Of a stretch of DNA of 64,000 nt, positions 61,366 to 64,000 are shown one piece after another (the stretch's first letter is position 1; each line of letters begins with the position of its first letter). A program made the translations under genes and the position numbers. The notes beneath the pieces are model-generated. The model saw only the letters and a list, made by a program, of their open reading frames with translations, had not been told where the DNA came from and did not search any database. The DNA is from CAZPZZ01 sp964591245 (GTDB taxonomy: Bacteria > Acidobacteriota > Vicinamibacteria > Vicinamibacterales > UBA8438). The stretch is taken from NCBI GenBank assembly GCA_964591245.1, contig CAZPZZ010000001.1:1-64000 (forward strand). Reading direction: 5' to 3'.

Positions 61366-63851
61366 GACTCGGACCTCCGCATGAGGAACGGTTGACTGTT
61401 GACGATACCAGAAATCAGTGCTGACCACGTGAGTTCGCCTGACGACGTCTGACGGCTAATCTCTCTCACGACTGGCATATCGGTATGTTCAAGCGACCGG
61501 CCGAGGGCATAGGTCAAAAGTTTCTCGGCGACGGTCTCCACGAATTGATCTTCACGCTGGAGCATGAGATTTCGCAAACCGGCCAACCCGTGCACCTCGG
61601 TGCCGTCAACCAGCGTACCTGATGCGTCGATCGGAATACCGGTATCGAAAGGCGTTCCCCCCTCGTTCGTCGCGCGCCAGCGTCCGATCGCATCATACTC
61701 TTCCAGCGCAAATCCGAGCGGATCAATAGTGCTATGGCAGGTCGCACAGACCGCGTTCGCCCGGTGTTCTTCAAGACGCTCTCGGATCGAACTAGGCACC
61801 CCGCTGCCGCCCCGCTCAGTCGGCAGGCTTGGCACATCCGGTGGCGGCGGTGACGGGGGCGCACCGAGCAAGTTATCGAGCAACCACACTCCCCGCACAA
61901 CCGGTGAGGTCCGATTCGCGTAGGAGGTAATCGTCAGGATACTCGCGTGCCCGAGCAGCCCACTGCGCGTCGCGTCGGGGTATGCGACCCGGCGAAAGTG
62001 AGGACCATACACGTCAGGAATCCCGTAGTGTCGAGCCAGACGCTCATTGGCAAACGTGTGGTCAGCCCGCAACATGTGCACAAGTGGCTGGTCTTCCCGG
62101 AACTCATCTTGCAGAAACAACCGTGTCTCCTGCCACATTGCCTCACGCAGATTCTCGTCAAACGCCGTATATGTCGCCGTGTCGGGAACAGCGTTCCTGA
62201 GCTTGCGGAGCTGCAACCACTGGCCGGCAAAGTTTTCAATAAGCGCAGTCGATCGTTCGTCTGCAAGCATGCGACGTACCTGGCGATTCAACTCACCCGG
62301 CTCGGTAAGGTGACCACGCGCAGCCACATCCAGAAGTTCGTCGTCGGGAATGCTGCTCCAGAGAAAGAAGGATAAACGCGACGCCAGCTCCAGATCGCTG
62401 ACAGATACTAAGCTCCCTGGTATCGCGTCAGCTGGATCCGTTTCGATCCGAAACAGAAACTCAGGGTCAACCAGCATTCGCTCAATTCCGGCCTTCACGC
62501 CCGCGTCGAACCCCTCAGCCGCACCGTCCCGGTAGAACGACAGGAGCGTCTCTACATCCTCCGAGGTCACGGGTCGCCGATACGCGCGCCGGGTCAATGT
62601 GGAGAAGATATCGCCCGCACACTGCTCATCATCAGCAACAACTCCCGTCGGCTGACAAACGAACACCGCCTTCCGCCCCGGAAGATCCGACGCGCCAGTA
62701 GGGTTGTACGGGCCGATAATTTGGACGCCCGAGACGGCCGGGTTCCCCTGCTGCATCTCATCTTGCCCGTGAGAATACGAGGAACGGTCTGGCGGAAGCT
62801 GCAGGATGCCCTCCGACATCGCAGAACGTCGATCGAACGACACACCAACCGCGTGCCGCCCACCGGTCACGGTTGCCCTTAGCTCCAAATCACGATCGGC
62901 GTTCAAGGCATAGGCTTCCCATTCCGGGAAAGAACTTGAATCGTACACCTGGTCGAACTTGCCGGCATACCCCATGGGCGGTAGCTGCCCCTGCTCCCAC
63001 TCGCGTCCCACCGTAAACGTACCGAGACGCGCACCGTCGAGTCGTACGTCCAGTAAATGAGGTCGGCCGAGACCACGCACGTAGCCATACTCTTGCTTCC
63101 GCAGGCTGACCCGAATCACATATTCGCCGTCCACTGGGAAATTGTGCTGGATCGCAACTCCACCCCGCGCTCCAAACGGGAGGTCCAGACTCATCGCCTC
63201 GTCTTGGTCCACCCCTCCATGCACTGGGTAGTTCTCTGCCACTGGCCGCAATCCGAGATCCCCCACGACAAGCTGGCTGATCCGCTGAGCCGCGGTCAAA
63301 TACCGTTCGATTAATGTTGGCGATACCGACAACACATCCGCAATGTTGTCAAAACCATGCTGCTCCTCGTCGGCGGGAAGGAACCCCCGCACATCAACCT
63401 CAAGCCCGAACAAGTCACGAATGGCGTTCCCATACTCGACTCGATTCAGGCGGTGAATGGCCGGCCGTCCAGGATCGGGACTCAATCGCGCCGCATGATC
63501 GAGTTCATCCTCCAGCCAGGCCACAACAGCATGTGCGGTCTCTCGATCTGGCCGAGGACGCCCCGGCGGGGGCATCGCGTCTGCACGCAACTTGCGTACA
63601 ACCTTTTCCCACACCGCCGCGCCCTCATCGACGTGATCGAGATCTAACGTCTCGAGGGTCAACTCCGCGGCACGGGTCCGATCGTTATGGCACGCCACAC
63701 AGTACCGGTCGAGTGTGGCGCGGACCGTCGCCGAGGTCGGTTCCACAGGCGCGACCGAGACAGACTCCACGGCGGGATGCGCGTGCAGATGCCGCTGGCC
63801 AGCGGCTACCAGCGCAAGCAACCCGACTCCGACGAGTGCCCAACGCAACAT
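61362..63851 (-). CDS. DUF1587/DUF1592/DUF1588/DUF1585 exported cytochrome protein
   Basis: Protein of 829 residues with a signal peptide (LRWALVGVGLLALVAAG). Domains in order: planctomycete-type cytochrome c (CVACH: Cys51, Cys54, His55; a possible Met in DAMPPPGRPRP) to about 125; DUF1587 (IHRLNRVEYGNAIRDLFGL) to about 200; a carbohydrate-binding-like beta region (YVIRVSLRKQEYGYV) to about 380; DUF1595 (LTRRAYRRPVTSEDVETLL); DUF1592 (LASRLSFFLWSSIPDDELL); DUF1588 (SYANRTSPVVRGVWLLDNLLG); DUF1585 at the end (EKLLTYALGRSLEHTDM). A second CxxCH, CATCH, lies in the DUF1588 region, so two haems are possible. It is the middle gene of an operon; the stop overlaps the DUF1552 start. Confidence 0.92.
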   Translation of the reverse strand: MLRWALVGVGLLALVAAGQRHLHAHPAVESVSVAPVEPTSATVRATLDRYCVACHNDRTRAAELTLETLDLDHVDEGAAVWEKVVRKLRADAMPPPGRPRPDRETAHAVVAWLEDELDHAARLSPDPGRPAIHRLNRVEYGNAIRDLFGLEVDVRGFLPADEEQHGFDNIADVLSVSPTLIERYLTAAQRISQLVVGDLGLRPVAENYPVHGGVDQDEAMSLDLPFGARGGVAIQHNFPVDGEYVIRVSLRKQEYGYVRGLGRPHLLDVRLDGARLGTFTVGREWEQGQLPPMGYAGKFDQVYDSSSFPEWEAYALNADRDLELRATVTGGRHAVGVSFDRRSAMSEGILQLPPDRSSYSHGQDEMQQGNPAVSGVQIIGPYNPTGASDLPGRKAVFVCQPTGVVADDEQCAGDIFSTLTRRAYRRPVTSEDVETLLSFYRDGAAEGFDAGVKAGIERMLVDPEFLFRIETDPADAIPGSLVSVSDLELASRLSFFLWSSIPDDELLDVAARGHLTEPGELNRQVRRMLADERSTALIENFAGQWLQLRKLRNAVPDTATYTAFDENLREAMWQETRLFLQDEFREDQPLVHMLRADHTFANERLARHYGIPDVYGPHFRRVAYPDATRSGLLGHASILTITSYANRTSPVVRGVWLLDNLLGAPPSPPPPDVPSLPTERGGSGVPSSIRERLEEHRANAVCATCHSTIDPLGFALEEYDAIGRWRATNEGGTPFDTGIPIDASGTLVDGTEVHGLAGLRNLMLQREDQFVETVAEKLLTYALGRSLEHTDMPVVREISRQTSSGELTWSALISGIVNSQPFLMRRSES

Positions 63852-63865
63852 GTTCTATGCCTCCG

Positions 63866-64000
63866 TCACTGCGAATTTGAGAGACGATCCAGCATCTCCC
63901 TTGGTGTCGTCTCAGCGTCATTCTGAACGTCGAGATCCGCACCTTCTGCCACGAGAAGTCCGGCCACCGAGGTGAACCGATTTCTGGCAGCCCCATGCAA
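63866..64000 (-). CDS. Ankyrin-repeat protein, C-terminal end (partial)
   Basis: The minus frame entering from the right edge reads LHGAARNRFTSVAGLLVAEG, then ADLDVQNDAETTPREMLDRL, and stops with TGA at 63866-63868. The pattern A-A-x-x-x-x-x-x-V-x-x-L-L-x-x-G-A-D-x-D-x-x-(N/D) with a following T-P is one ankyrin repeat. Only the last 44 residues are present, so size and location are unknown. The stop lies 14 bases before the DUF1592-type start, so it heads the operon with that gene and DUF1552. Ankyrin proteins next to these cytochrome proteins are seen in Acidobacteria. The repeat would mediate protein binding. Confidence 0.8.
   Translation of the reverse strand: MHGAARNRFTSVAGLLVAEGADLDVQNDAETTPREMLDRLSNSQ

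Noticed and set aside
1..64000. CRISPR array, prophage, insertion sequence or toxin-antitoxin module
   Set aside because: No regularly spaced direct repeats, no transposase, integrase, capsid or small toxin-antitoxin pair could be recognised on either strand.

Overview
The window is a GC-rich stretch (about 60% by eye) packed with exported proteins. It is probably a piece of a draft or metagenome-assembled genome, because 10 Ns interrupt it at 59836-59845. The gene content suggests Acidobacteriota, most likely the Vicinamibacteria side: DUF1501/DUF1800/DUF1549-1553/DUF1552/DUF1592 proteins, many PQQ beta-propellers, exported epoxide hydrolases, DUF3179, DUF3500, DUF2911-like and DUF2868/DUF3482 proteins. 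Planctomycetes, Verrucomicrobia and some marine Gammaproteobacteria share parts of this repertoire. No rRNA, tRNA, CRISPR array, transposase, integrase or phage gene was seen.

Layout. 1-8.9 kb: end of a sugar-phosphate isomerase/epimerase, a DUF3179 protein, two convergent PQQ-like propellers, an exported epoxide hydrolase, a tandem DUF2911-like protein, and a haem/copper monooxygenase-like protein. 8.9-13.5 kb: an unassigned permease divergent from a complete TRAP transporter operon (DctP-DctQ-DctM). 13.6-15.5 kb: a double VOC protein translationally coupled to the first of four HEGNY paralogues, a secreted family with shared GVWDFRT and YACHEGNY motifs that I cannot name. 15.9-22.3 kb: DUF1800, DUF1501, a quinohaemoprotein dehydrogenase and DUF3500, all on the plus strand. 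22.4-26.9 kb: DUF1549/DUF1553 protein followed by its DUF1501 partner. 27-38.7 kb: four more PQQ propellers interleaved with two HEGNY paralogues, a DRE-TIM aldolase and a sirtuin. 38.7-49.5 kb: cyclase-family protein, haem-containing propeller protein, PBP4-type carboxypeptidase coupled to a transketolase-like enzyme, a 705-residue orphan membrane protein and the fourth HEGNY paralogue. 49.5-52.4 kb: SUV3-like RNA helicase facing ArfB. 52.5-57.8 kb: exported amidase and a GTPase(DUF3482)-DUF2868 membrane pair. 58.5-64 kb: second exported epoxide hydrolase, the assembly gap inside a long inverted repeat, and an operon of ankyrin protein, DUF1592-type cytochrome protein and DUF1552 protein.

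How the genes may work together (inference): most products carry Sec or Tat signals and bind PQQ, haem c or copper, so the region looks like a periplasmic oxidation locus. Quinoproteins and cytochromes would oxidise alcohols or sugars. Epoxide hydrolases, amidase, cyclase and VOC enzymes would process other small organic molecules. The TRAP transporter would import the acids produced. Three large-exported-protein plus DUF1501/DUF1552 pairs and four HEGNY paralogues are the least understood parts and the best candidates for an undescribed system. No PQQ biosynthesis or cytochrome c maturation genes lie in the window.
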